DNA of 64,000 bases from Solitalea canadensis DSM 3403 (GTDB taxonomy: Bacteria; Bacteroidota; Bacteroidia; Sphingobacteriales; Sphingobacteriaceae). A program made the position numbers and the translations under genes. A model generated the notes under the pieces. That model did no database searches. It had not been told where the DNA came from and was given only the letters and a program-made list of their open reading frames with translations. The stretch is taken from NCBI RefSeq assembly GCF_000242635.2, contig NC_017770.1, positions 2,616,669 to 2,680,668 on the forward strand, written 5' to 3'. Positions 1 through 8,335 of this stretch are shown in pieces. Position 1 is the stretch's first letter, and each line of letters begins with the position of its first letter.

Positions 1-1
1 T

Positions 2-544
2 ACGGGTGACTTCCTTACGGATCCTTCAAAGATCATTTATGACAACCTGAATGGTTACGCAATATCAAAAGGTCTTACACTTAACACCGATTTTAGCTTT
101 ACTAATGGCTTAAAAATTATGTTAGGGGCTACTTATATGGACGTTTATCAAAAGGATGATATAAACGGACAAATGATTACTACGCCACAGCTATTTGCTC
201 CCAAAATTTCGGGAACTTATGCGGTTAGTTACACCATTCAACCTTGGAAATTGTTGATTGACCTAACAGGGAAAGTGAACGGACCAATGCATTTACCTAC
301 TGTTCCAAATGATTTCAGGCCGGCAAAATCACCTTATTACAACCTGATGAATATCCAGTTAACTAAGCGTTTCAATAAGGATATTGAAATATATGGAGGA
401 TGTAAAAACTTATTGAATTTTGTCCCTCAAAATCCATTGTTTAAGCCGGAAGATCCATTCGGACCTGAGTTTGATACCACTTACAATTATGCCCCGATCC
501 AAGGTATCAAAGGTTTCCTTGGCATTAGGTATACTGTAAAGTAA
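2..544 (+). CDS. TonB-dependent receptor, C-terminal part (5' end outside window)
   Basis: The frame is open from the first complete codon of the window, so only about 180 C-terminal residues of a larger protein are visible. They alternate polar and aromatic/hydrophobic residues like outer-membrane beta strands (for example LLIDLTGKVNGPMHLP and IEIYGGCKNLLNF). The chain ends in FLGIRYTVK, the usual last strand of a Bacteroidota TonB-dependent receptor, followed by a double TAA. The N-terminal plug and any signal peptide are not in view, so the substrate cannot be inferred. A strong hairpin terminator follows. A different 22-strand barrel protein would look the same at this end; receptor is the most likely reading. 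Confidence 0.75.
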   Translation, partial: TGDFLTDPSKIIYDNLNGYAISKGLTLNTDFSFTNGLKIMLGATYMDVYQKDDINGQMITTPQLFAPKISGTYAVSYTIQPWKLLIDLTGKVNGPMHLPTVPNDFRPAKSPYYNLMNIQLTKRFNKDIEIYGGCKNLLNFVPQNPLFKPEDPFGPEFDTTYNYAPIQGIKGFLGIRYTVK

Positions 545-600
545 TAATTGGTAAAATGTTGATTTTTAAGGATACAAAAGCTTAGAAATAATATTACTTC

Positions 601-636
601 AAACAAAAAGGCTTCCTATAGGAAGCCTTTTTGTTT
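601..636 (+). terminator. Rho-independent terminator after the TonB receptor gene
   Basis: A perfect inverted repeat (arms AAACAAAAAGGCTTCCTA and its complement) is followed by T-rich DNA. It lies 57 bp after the receptor stop codon. The A-rich 5' arm makes it bidirectional in principle. Confidence 0.85.
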
Positions 637-695
637 GACCATTATAAAAGTCTAAAGATCATTAATAACTTTTATGACTGCGAAGTATTAAACAC

Positions 696-1039
696 ACCCC
701 TAAAGGGGAATCCATACTGCTTGAAAAAATCACTCTCTACATTAATCAGAGTTAATAATTGATGTTAACTCTGACATATGTTCAATTCCACCTTGTACAG
801 TTCGGAAGAGTTGAATTTGGTTTCGACAGAAACTGCGGGAGAACTGTACGCAGTCTCGGCTTAGCCGAGAGCGTTTTTTTGCTTACTTTTTTTCGCTGCA
901 GAAAAACATGCGAAGCATTCTTGAATACCATTGAAATGAAACACTGCATGAAAAAAGTAAGTCCCGCGGAAAGCGACTAAGTGAAATAAAGCATAGTCGA
1001 ATCTAAAATGAGGCATTTTGGACACCACTGTCAATAGCA
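696..1039 (+). repeat. Structured intergenic repeat, copy 1 (long form)
   Basis: This roughly 344 bp segment is similar along its whole length to 26895-27180. It holds a series of inverted repeats: CCCCTAAAGGGG at the left end, TCAGAGTTAA/TTAACTCTGA (746-755/765-774), GTACAGTTC/GAACTGTAC (795-803/841-849), CTCGGC..GCCGAG (855-869), an interrupted CTTACTTTTTTTC hairpin, and AAATGAGGCATTT near the right end. Relative to copy 2 it carries about 49 extra bases, bordered by GAAAAA on both sides, inside the poly-T/poly-A hairpin. No credible protein is encoded. It fills most of the 641-1085 gap between two genes. It may be a MITE-like element or a structured RNA. Confidence 0.7.
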
Positions 1040-1085
1040 AATAACCTCAGGATGGAAAAGGATATCCGGATCCTGTTGAAGTACC

Positions 1086-2129
1086 CTATTTCACTATGGC
1101 TATCTTGTAATTCTTCTTTAATTCTGAATTTAATTTATCCTGCTGACTTTCAGGAATTGTAATAGTTGCCGGATCACCATCACTGATAAAGCGTGAATTA
1201 TTCTTAAGCTGACTTTTTACCATTGCTCCCGGCCCCCAAAACTCGTCACCTGCCTGAACTCGTTGCATAGCTAATGAAGAAAATGTTTTATCATAAGGTG
1301 AAACACTTGATGATGAACCAACCAACAATACTACTTTATGATCATAATTAGTTCCTTCGAAGGAGCCTTTTGATTCATATGTTTTATTTTTAGCACGTTC
1401 TCCTAACGGTAGAGCAAGGCTCTGTACCTCGTAATCCGGAATAAATGCCTTGATTTCTTTAACAAACATACTCAGGTGTTTTTGCACATCAGCATCACTT
1501 AGCTTACTTAACGGCGCATGATACCAACTATGGCTACCGATTTCATACCCATGCTTAATTAACCATTCAAGTTTTTGCTTTTTATACTCAGGTTGTGCGA
1601 ATAAACGTAAACTAGGTTTTATTGCAGGTAATACATAGAAAGTTGCAGTGAGAGGAAAATCAACGTGTTTCTTCTTAAAGGCTTCCATAATGCCAACAGC
1701 ACATTTAGGATCTACAACGGGTTGTCCATTTTCGTCAATAAAACGAAACTGTCCGGCGCTTGAATCGTCAAATGTGATGGCAAATGGAGTTTTACCGGCA
1801 GGAACATTTAAATTACCTGACGCTAAATCCAATACCGATACCGGATAGTAACCATTGTCATACAACATCTGTAAATCCTTTTCAAAGTTTTCAGGAGTTC
1901 GTCGCCACCTATCTTCAGGATAACCAATTAAGTGGTACTCTAAAACCATAACCTTTCCCAGTTCATTTGCATTGGCAACTTTTGCAGGTACTATGTTAAT
2001 TGCTGAATCCGCCTTTTTTACCTCACTTGAGTCTGATGCTTTAGTGGTTGATTTTTGCTCGTTCTTTGTTGTGCATGAGGCTACCATTAGGGCAGCGCCT
2101 ATCATCGACAGTAATTTATTCTTGTTCAT
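1086..2129 (-). CDS. Polysaccharide deacetylase (CE4/NodB family) lipoprotein
   Basis: This 347-residue protein has a lipoprotein signal with Cys19 (MVASC), so it should be anchored in the periplasm or outer membrane. A Ser/Lys/Asp-rich linker to about residue 55 is followed by a NodB-type domain. That domain has the TFDD motif (residues 119-122) and the zinc histidines H200 and H204 in SHSWYHAPL. Family members remove acetyl groups from chitin, peptidoglycan or exopolysaccharide; the substrate here is unknown. It is the terminal gene of a minus-strand group after the YdeI-like and NlpC/P60 genes, but a gap of about 70 bp separates it from them. The metal-binding residues are intact, so it is probably active. 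Confidence 0.85.
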   Translation of the reverse strand: MNKNKLLSMIGAALMVASCTTKNEQKSTTKASDSSEVKKADSAINIVPAKVANANELGKVMVLEYHLIGYPEDRWRRTPENFEKDLQMLYDNGYYPVSVLDLASGNLNVPAGKTPFAITFDDSSAGQFRFIDENGQPVVDPKCAVGIMEAFKKKHVDFPLTATFYVLPAIKPSLRLFAQPEYKKQKLEWLIKHGYEIGSHSWYHAPLSKLSDADVQKHLSMFVKEIKAFIPDYEVQSLALPLGERAKNKTYESKGSFEGTNYDHKVVLLVGSSSSVSPYDKTFSSLAMQRVQAGDEFWGPGAMVKSQLKNNSRFISDGDPATITIPESQQDKLNSELKKNYKIAIVK

Positions 2130-2202
2130 GGTTTGGTTTGGAAAATTGAAAACTGAGGGCCGAATATAGAAATTGTTTTGAGGAAGATTGCAGCAACTAG
2201 CG

Positions 2203-2688
2203 CTATTTCTTCAACAAATTTTTGGGTAGTCTGTATCCTTTGGCAATGTAATCGATTGCGGTGGCAATGCGTTCGATCTGAGCTTCTTCAATATCCGTTG
2301 AAAAAATCCAGTCCGTATACTGTTGTTGCTCTTCATCCGTAAAACTTTTGAATTGTTTTAATGCCTCAGGCTCATCTTCCAAGCATTCAATAAACATCTC
2401 AGGCACCACAAATGATGTTTCAAATTTATAAAGTGTGATCTTAACCCAATCACCAACTTCTTTCTTTAGTTGTTTCCGAATCCCTGCATTTATTGGAATA
2501 AACAGTTTCCCATTTCCCATGGGCATCAAATGCGCTTCGGCAAAATCATAATTGTCGATATTGCCTTTAACTTTTACCTGGCCAAAAGTCTTATTGACTT
2601 CTTTTTCGATATCAATCCGGGCGATTGTCCACCCACCTTTGCCGCCGATTTTTTCAAGTAGTACCTCTTTGTCAAATAAAAGCTCCAT
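2203..2688 (-). CDS. DUF1905 / YdeI-OmpD-associated family protein
   Basis: This 161-residue cytoplasmic protein has no signal peptide. Residues about 1-92 fit the DUF1905 small beta domain (GGWTIARI, GNGKLFIPINAGIRKQL). Residues about 100-161 are a helical YdeI/OmpD-associated tail (KQFKSFTDEEQQQYTDWIF, IAKGYRLPKNLLKK), a family sometimes labelled bacteriocin-protection; its biochemical role is not settled. It starts 12 bp after the stop of the NlpC/P60 gene and is probably cotranscribed with it. A second protein with a similar YdeI-type tail is encoded at 25135-25809. Confidence 0.75.
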   Translation of the reverse strand: MELLFDKEVLLEKIGGKGGWTIARIDIEKEVNKTFGQVKVKGNIDNYDFAEAHLMPMGNGKLFIPINAGIRKQLKKEVGDWVKITLYKFETSFVVPEMFIECLEDEPEALKQFKSFTDEEQQQYTDWIFSTDIEEAQIERIATAIDYIAKGYRLPKNLLKK

Positions 2689-2700
2689 TGTTTAGTAAAA

Positions 2701-3273
2701 CTATCTTTTTACCTCTCCTCCAACACTATAAGCTTTCTTGTACCAAGGTTGGTTAAAATCACTGATCATAACTCCTTTGCTGGTTGAAGCATGAAAAAAA
2801 CGTCCGTTACGAAGATAGATACCAACGTGAGAGTTTTTCTTGCCATCGTAATTCATAAACACAATATCACCTTCGTTTAAATTGGTGTAAGGTTTTGTGG
2901 AGATTTTATTATAAATCTGACTGGTAGTACGAGGAATAGCAACCTGGTAAACATTCCTGTACAACAAATTAGTTAATCCGGAACAATCTATTCCTGATTT
3001 ACTATTGCCTCCTATCCGGTAAGGAACTCCCATCCATTCGTCAATAAATCGATACAAGGAAATATCTTTCAGATCCTTCTCATTTATTCCCAGTTCCTGC
3101 GCATAAAAACCAAGGATATATTTGTCCTTGACAGTTGCATAAGTTTTCGCGTTAAGTTCTGTAACATAACCTGATGATCCCGGATAACCTGTACTTGCTA
3201 TTTTTTTAGTACCACAGGCTGAAAAAGAAATCAACAAGATTAATACGTATAGTTTTGGTTTAACGTTCTTCAT
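2701..3273 (-). CDS. NlpC/P60 cysteine peptidase lipoprotein (peptidoglycan endopeptidase)
   Basis: I start at the ATG at 3273 (190 residues). A TTG 12 bp upstream would extend the frame, but the ATG gives a normal signal sequence ending in a lipobox with Cys20 (SFSAC). The NlpC/P60 domain has the catalytic Cys97 in GIDCSGLTN, His149 in NSHVGIYL and a third polar site near His161. Such enzymes cut peptidoglycan stem peptides between D-Glu and meso-DAP or similar positions. The gene is divergent from the propeller gene at 3302, with only 28 bp between the start codons, so both promoters must overlap or lie inside the neighbouring gene. Downstream on the same strand is the YdeI-like gene. Confidence 0.85.
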   Translation of the reverse strand: MKNVKPKLYVLILLISFSACGTKKIASTGYPGSSGYVTELNAKTYATVKDKYILGFYAQELGINEKDLKDISLYRFIDEWMGVPYRIGGNSKSGIDCSGLTNLLYRNVYQVAIPRTTSQIYNKISTKPYTNLNEGDIVFMNYDGKKNSHVGIYLRNGRFFHASTSKGVMISDFNQPWYKKAYSVGGEVKR

Positions 3274-3301
3274 TAATAATATCAATTAATATTTTTGAAG
3301 C

Positions 3302-4336
3302 ATGAGCAAAATTAATGTCAAAATAACACAGTTCGGTTTAATTTCTTGCCTTTTAATTTCAACATTTCAACTTAAGGCTCAAAAATCAGCACCAAAAACA
3401 TTGGTTGATGTTCCATTAGAAAGTAATATCTCCCTGTTTTACAGCACAAATAAGACAGGTACTTATCAGATCTATAAAAAATCTGCTGATGGTGAAAAAC
3501 AACTGACCGAAGATGTAAATTTTAATTTTTGGGGATTAAAAGTTTCTCCCGACAAGAAAAAATTCATTTGCTACCGCTCTCCCAAAGGTCTAATTGTGAA
3601 AGATAATAATTCTAAAAATGCTGAATTATGGTTATTCGATATCGATGGAAGTAACGGAGAAAAACTAATCAGTTTAGCTGATTATAAATGGAGGTCACAC
3701 AATTCTGCCAGCTGGTCGCCGGATGGCAAACAATTGTTGATGGCTGCAGAGGTAAGCGATAAAAATGATTTCAATAAGTTTCATTGGCATTTATTCCTCA
3801 CCGACTCGTTAGGAAAAGACCCGGTACAGATTAGTAGCCGTTCAACAATGTTTGCAGAGCCTGTATTTTCCCCAAATGGGCAATACATTGCTTACTCAGC
3901 ATTGTCAGAAGGAACACCTTACAGTTTATGTCCATCTAAATACATGGAAATTTACGTAGCCCAGCTTGATTCAACAGCGCAAAAACTTAAAAACGAACGA
4001 AAATTAACATCAAATGATTTTTGGGATGGAAATCCATGTTTTACAGCAGACGGTCAGGATATTGTTTATAGTATTGCTCCAGGCTGCTTAAACCAGGTTG
4101 AGTATATGGATTTGCAATTGGTGAGTTTAACTGGGAAAGTTTACGATGTAAAAACAGATAAATCCGTTAAGATGAACGCAACAACGATAGCTGACGGAAC
4201 TGTTTATTTTCAATATCGCCCGGGCTTAACAGGTAATTCCTGCATAGCAAGAGTAGAAACAGGTGGTGATAATTTTACCATTATATACCAGGGAAGTAAT
4301 TTTAGTATTATTAACCCTCAGGTAGTTGAATACTAA
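3302..4336 (+). CDS. TolB-like beta-propeller (PD40) exported protein
   Basis: A 344-residue protein with an N-terminal signal peptide (residues about 1-26, ending LKAQ). The body contains several PD40/WD40-like blades: SWSPDGKQLL near 135, FSPNGQYIAY near 190 and FTADGQDIVY near 250. This is the repeat of TolB and related periplasmic propellers, which act as protein-interaction platforms rather than enzymes. No catalytic domain is visible. A terminator follows 20 bp after the stop. Its partner is unknown; the neighbours are peptidoglycan and polysaccharide enzymes, which fits an envelope role. Confidence 0.75.
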   Translation: MSKINVKITQFGLISCLLISTFQLKAQKSAPKTLVDVPLESNISLFYSTNKTGTYQIYKKSADGEKQLTEDVNFNFWGLKVSPDKKKFICYRSPKGLIVKDNNSKNAELWLFDIDGSNGEKLISLADYKWRSHNSASWSPDGKQLLMAAEVSDKNDFNKFHWHLFLTDSLGKDPVQISSRSTMFAEPVFSPNGQYIAYSALSEGTPYSLCPSKYMEIYVAQLDSTAQKLKNERKLTSNDFWDGNPCFTADGQDIVYSIAPGCLNQVEYMDLQLVSLTGKVYDVKTDKSVKMNATTIADGTVYFQYRPGLTGNSCIARVETGGDNFTIIYQGSNFSIINPQVVEY

Positions 4337-4355
4337 GACATTAATACTCCTTTGT

Positions 4356-4390
4356 AAAAAAGGCATGATCAATGAGATCATGCCTTTTTT
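4356..4390 (+). terminator. Rho-independent terminator after the propeller gene
   Basis: A 15 bp perfect stem (AAAAAAGGCATGATC and its complement) with a 5-base AATGA loop ends in a run of T. It sits between the propeller stop and the M28 peptidase start. Confidence 0.9.
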
Positions 4391-4422
4391 AATTCCATTT
4401 ATCTTCCTATGTTTAAGATACT

Positions 4423-5986
4423 ATGAATATGAAGAAAATTTTTACACTAAGCATTTCCCTGCTGGCAGTCGGGTTATCCACCGTTTTTGCGCAGGAAGAA
4501 AAGGTCGACCTTGAAGCCGTCGATAAAATCAGGAACGAAGGGATGAACAATTCCAAAGTCATGGACATTGCTTTTTACCTGACTGATGTTTCTGGACCGC
4601 GCTTGTCGAACACTACAGGATTAAAAAATGCTCAGAACTGGGCCATCCAACAGTTTACTCTATGGGGATTGAAAAATGCCCATAAAGAAGCATGGGGAGA
4701 TTTTGGCCGGGGGTGGGAAATCGAACGCTCGTACATCGCCATGACGGAGCCTTACTACCAGGTTTTAATTGGATCTCCCAAAGCGTGGACCAACGGTACC
4801 AATAAGCTAACTAAAAACAATGTGATGCTGGTTAAAATTAAGTCGGATAGTGATTTCGTGAAGTATGCGGGACTACTAAAAGGCAAAATTGTATTAATGG
4901 ACATGCCAAGTACCATTAAAACAGGTTTTGAACCTGATGCAAAACGTTATACCGATGAAGAATTAGCGAAAATGGCCTCTTATTCGGAGGAAAATCCGGC
5001 TGAAACCTATTCGCCAAAAATGATACAAGAATTTCGTGCGCGAGCCACGATGATGAACAAATTCCGTGAATTTTGTCTGAATGAAAAAGCAGCCATGATC
5101 ATCAATTATGGTCGCGGCAATAACGGAACTTACTTTACCAGCAATGGAGCTCCTTATGCGATTGATGCGAAACCTGTATTACCTGAAATGGAGCTATCAG
5201 CTGAACACTATCTGAGAATAGTTCGTTTGCTAAATGCGGATATCCCGGTAGAATTAGAGGTTGATACCAAAACCAAATTTTTACAAGATGACTTAAAAGG
5301 GTATAATGTAATTGCTGAAATTCCGGGAACAGACCCAACTCTAAAAAATGAAATCGTAATGCTTGGCGCCCACCTTGATTCGTGGTTCGCTGCCACCGGA
5401 GCTACCGATAATGCAGCAGGAAGCGCCGTTGTAATGGAAGCCGTACGTATCTTAAAAGCAGCTAATCTAAAGCCAAAAAGAACGATCCGAATTGCATTAT
5501 GGTCATCTGAAGAACAAGGATTATTCGGTTCACGAGGTTACGTAAAAGATCATTTTGCAGATAAAGCCACCATGACACTTTTGCCTGAACATGAAAAATT
5601 ATCGGCTTATTATAACCTTGATAATGGAACCGGAAAAATAAGAGGTATTTACACGCAGGGAAATAAAGAAGTGATGCCCATTTTTGAGAAATGGCTTGAG
5701 CCATTTGCAAACCTTGGCGCAAGTACAGTAACACTAAGTAATACCGGAGGAACTGATCACCTTGCTTATGATGGTGTAGGTACCCGGTTTCCAGTTTATA
5801 CAGGATGAACTAGATTACTCAACCCGTACCCATCATACCAACATGGATACCTATGATCGATTGCAGCCTGAAGATCTAAAACAAGCTTCGGTGATCATGG
5901 CTACTTTTGTTTATAACACGGCGGTAAGAGAAGCAAAAATTCCAAGAAAAGAATTACCGAAAGTAAGCACTACAACCGGACGATAA
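4423..5986 (+). pseudogene. M28-family zinc metallopeptidase, frameshifted near 5782
   Basis: The main frame (4423-5808, 461 residues) has a signal peptide ending VFAQ. It has all five M28 zinc ligands: H317 (GAHLDSW), D329 (GATDNAAG), E363/E364 (SSEEQG), D400 (NLDNGTG) and H446 (GGTDH). It then runs into an unnatural end ([10 protein letters not shown], stop). Skipping one base at about 5782 restores the family-typical continuation [12 protein letters not shown] followed by [10 protein letters not shown], which stays open for 67 codons to the TAA at 5984-5986. The change equals a 2-base loss (or 1-base gain) within a codon for Leu before PGF. The gene is either a recent pseudogene or carries a sequencing error. 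The lost end normally packs against the active site. Confidence 0.85.
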
Positions 5987-6001
5987 CGATAAAATGTTAA
6001 C

Positions 6002-6033
6002 AAAAACCTGATAACTAGACTATCAGGTTTTTT
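6002..6033 (+). terminator. Rho-independent terminator after the M28 gene
   Basis: A 12 bp stem (AAAAACCTGATA/TATCAGGTTTTT) with a 7-base loop and a T-run begins 15 bp after the restored M28 stop. Its position supports 5986 as the original end of that gene. Confidence 0.9.
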
Positions 6034-6151
6034 TATGGCTATTCTGCAATAAACATTCATTTTTAATTAAGTTAGCATTTCAAAAAATACATCAAATATT
6101 CTCTTAAGTAACTAATATTAACTATTAAGATGTTTGTGCAATAATAATTTT

Positions 6152-6159
6152 TAGTTTTG
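6152..6159 (+). promoter_or_regulatory. Bacteroidota -7 promoter element (TAGTTTTG)
   Basis: TAGTTTTG matches the phylum consensus TAnnTTTG and would start transcription about 14 bp before the ATG at 6180. A TTTG lies at 6133-6136, but the 15 bp spacing is shorter than usual, so only the -7 part is supported. Confidence 0.5.
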
Positions 6160-6179
6160 CACCTCACTTAAAACTTAAT

Positions 6180-6740
6180 ATGAAAAAATTCTACGTACTA
6201 ATGGCTGCCTTATTAATGGCTGCTGCTGCGACGGCACAAGACGGACCCAAAAATGCGATTAAGGTAAATCCTCTATCTTTGGGAGTTTCAACTATTAACG
6301 TTTCTTACGAAAGAGTTGTTACTGCCCGATCAACTTTTCAGTTAGGCGTTTACTATACTGGTTACAAATTTACCGATACTAAATGGACTGGTTTTGGAAT
6401 TACTCCTGAATATCGAATTCACATGGGTCAGGAAGAATCTGCAATCGAGGGTTTTTACATAGCTCCTTTCTTACGTTACCAAAATCTAAAAATGACAAGC
6501 CCTTCTTTTAGCAACGATGTAAACGCTGAAAACAAATCTACGTTAACTACTTTTGGTGGCGGTGGTGTATTAGGTCGCCAATGGGTTTGGGGTAAATTCG
6601 CTTTGGATATCTTTGGCGGTCCCGCATATAATGCTGGTAACATAAGCTATGAAGACACCAGTGACTCTGAGGTAGAAGGAGTTAACAGGTTCAAAGGATT
6701 CACTCTTCGTTTCGGTGTATCACTTGGTTTAGGTTTCTAA
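6180..6740 (+). CDS. Small outer-membrane beta-barrel protein (DUF3575-like)
   Basis: A 186-residue protein with a signal peptide (MKKFYVLMAALLMAAAATAQ). The start of the mature chain, NAIKVNPLSLGVSTINVSYERV, is typical of DUF3575-type Bacteroidota barrels. Alternating hydrophobic/polar segments and the terminal FTLRFGVSLGLGF strand point to an 8-stranded outer-membrane barrel. The family has no established function. The gene has its own promoter and terminator and so is a single-gene unit, although the next gene also encodes a small barrel. Confidence 0.75.
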   Translation: MKKFYVLMAALLMAAAATAQDGPKNAIKVNPLSLGVSTINVSYERVVTARSTFQLGVYYTGYKFTDTKWTGFGITPEYRIHMGQEESAIEGFYIAPFLRYQNLKMTSPSFSNDVNAENKSTLTTFGGGGVLGRQWVWGKFALDIFGGPAYNAGNISYEDTSDSEVEGVNRFKGFTLRFGVSLGLGF

Positions 6741-6760
6741 GAAATCAACATATTCTTTTG

Positions 6761-6792
6761 AGGGACCGGCCATAGTTGTCGGCTCTTTTTTT
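6761..6792 (+). terminator. Rho-independent terminator after the first small barrel gene
   Basis: AGGGACCGGC pairs with GTCGGCTCT (one bulged A, two G-U pairs) around a 7-base loop, followed by seven T. Confidence 0.7.
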
Positions 6793-6905
6793 GTACATTC
6801 CTAATCATATATTTAACTATTAATACCTTTTAGTAGCCTCCATTTAAAGTATGTTAATTATGGCATAGCTTTTTCAGCCGTATTGGTAATTTAGCGCGCT
6901 CATCC

Positions 6906-7517
6906 ATGAAAAACATGCTCAAAGAGTTTCTGTATGCACTTCTCTTCATTGCAGTATCCTCCCCTGTTGAAGCTCAAAAAGATGTTCGTGATTTAAAAAA
7001 TCGTTGGTGGATTTCAGCAGGCATTGGACCAGGTTTTTTAAAAACTACTTTTACCCAAGACACATTAAACCGCTCAGGAAAATTTGGAATTAATGTAAAA
7101 GGGGGCCATACCTTCACTAAATATTTGTTAACCGGAATTGAAATAAACGGATGGAATTTAACCAATAAGTCTTTTTTGAGTTTTGACGGAAGCCGACTAT
7201 CCTCCGCATCAGTTAACGATTTACTGTTGAACACTGCTTTTTTAATGCAAACCTACCCTACCCGCGTTCCCGTGCTTTTTAAAGCAAGTATTGGTTGGAG
7301 CTTTTACATGCCTTCTGCAAATAATTATAAAGGTTCCGGAATTGGAGTTTCTCTCGGTACAGGCTATGAACATACAATGAACAAGCACTTCGGATTAGGT
7401 TTATATCTCAATTATGATTTCGGAAAATTGACAGATCGTGTTATTACAAATAATGAATTTCTGATAAACAGAAAATATAGCGTTATTAATATGGGTTTAA
7501 ATTTCATCATTTATTAA
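6906..7517 (+). CDS. Outer-membrane beta-barrel protein, function unknown
   Basis: A 203-residue protein with a signal peptide (residues 1-23, ending VEAQ). The chain shows regular amphipathic beta strands (WWISAGIGPGFLKTTFTQ, VLFKASIGWSFYMPSA, HFGLGLYLNYDFGKL) and ends in a hydrophobic strand NMGLNFIIY, as outer-membrane barrels do. It belongs to the large outer-membrane beta-barrel group with no specific family recognised. It lies between two terminators or promoters and is probably monocistronic. It is not obviously linked to the ECF system that begins 120 bp downstream. Confidence 0.65.
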   Translation: MKNMLKEFLYALLFIAVSSPVEAQKDVRDLKNRWWISAGIGPGFLKTTFTQDTLNRSGKFGINVKGGHTFTKYLLTGIEINGWNLTNKSFLSFDGSRLSSASVNDLLLNTAFLMQTYPTRVPVLFKASIGWSFYMPSANNYKGSGIGVSLGTGYEHTMNKHFGLGLYLNYDFGKLTDRVITNNEFLINRKYSVINMGLNFIIY

Positions 7518-7639
7518 ACCATAACTCATGTTAATCAAGGCCCTTGAAATGCTAACCTAACGGCTTTGTTGCATGGCAGAAGCTGGTAATAACTTATTTT
7601 TATGTCTTCACAATTTTATCTGTAAAAAAATTAAAACCC

Positions 7640-7671
7640 GCATAGGGGTATACATCTTTTCAAATGTCATA
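7640..7671 (+). promoter_or_regulatory. Candidate ECF-sigma promoter upstream of the sigma gene
   Basis: GCATAGGGGTA, exactly 14 bases, then TGTCATA. The same two blocks with the same spacing occur at 11076-11107 before the second repeat-protein gene. The arrangement is that of a -35/-10 pair and suggests that the sigma factor encoded 48 bp downstream drives its own operon. Confidence 0.7.
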
Positions 7672-7718
7672 TATACAGATTATTTAAACCGAGATATTAA
7701 TCTATTTAAAACAACCTG

Positions 7719-8312
7719 GTGGATCTTTACGATAATCAAACTATAAAACTGCTCGCCGACGGTGATGAACTGAGCAACGAAGTGACTTTTGAGCGCCTAT
7801 TTAAAAGTCATTTTAAGGCTTTACATGCGTATGCTTATACCATAGTGAATGATGAAATAACAGCGGAGGAAATGGTACAAACCGTGTTTCTTAAAATATG
7901 GGAGAAAAAAGAACAATTACAAGTGGAAACATCGATAAAAGCTTATTTGTATCGGGCGGTCCACAATTGTTGCATGAATTATATAAAACATCAAAAGATA
8001 AAATCCTCTTATCAGGAGCATATAACGTATAGCATGAAGAATGAATTTGATGATGCCTCAAAAAAAGTTCAGTTAAGCGAGCTTGAAACCCGTCTTCGGG
8101 CTGCATTAAATGAATTGCCTGAACAATGCAGAACCATCTTTCAGCTAAGTCGTTTTGATGAACTGAAGTACAGGGAGATTGCTGCACAGCTTGGATTATC
8201 GCCCAAAACTGTTGAAAATCAAATGGGGAAAGCGTTGAAAATTCTACGGCTTAAACTAGCTGATTTTTTACCGGTTGCGTTTTGGTTTTTTGTTAATCTT
8301 TTATCACGTTAA
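7719..8312 (+). CDS. ECF RNA polymerase sigma factor (FecI-like, Bacteroidota type)
   Basis: 197 residues from a GTG start; no ATG is better placed. Region 2 covers about residues 25-90 (FERLFKSHFKALHAYAYTIV, EEMVQTVFLKIWEKK). Region 4 is near 130-180 (LNELPEQCRTIF, KYREIAAQLGLSPKTVENQM). A hydrophobic tail (FLPVAFWFFVNLLSR) closes the protein, as in many family members paired with FecR. It should direct RNA polymerase to GGGGTA/TGTCATA-like promoters when released by the FecR partner encoded immediately downstream. One such motif lies before this gene, suggesting positive autoregulation, and the other at 11076. Confidence 0.9.
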   Translation: MDLYDNQTIKLLADGDELSNEVTFERLFKSHFKALHAYAYTIVNDEITAEEMVQTVFLKIWEKKEQLQVETSIKAYLYRAVHNCCMNYIKHQKIKSSYQEHITYSMKNEFDDASKKVQLSELETRLRAALNELPEQCRTIFQLSRFDELKYREIAAQLGLSPKTVENQMGKALKILRLKLADFLPVAFWFFVNLLSR

Positions 8313-8335
8313 TTTTGAATACAGATTTACATAAT

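Noticed and set aside
759-980. 73-codon open frame on the plus strand
   Set aside because: It lies wholly inside the structured repeat, has no family resemblance, and the matching copy at 26895 has indels that break the frame.
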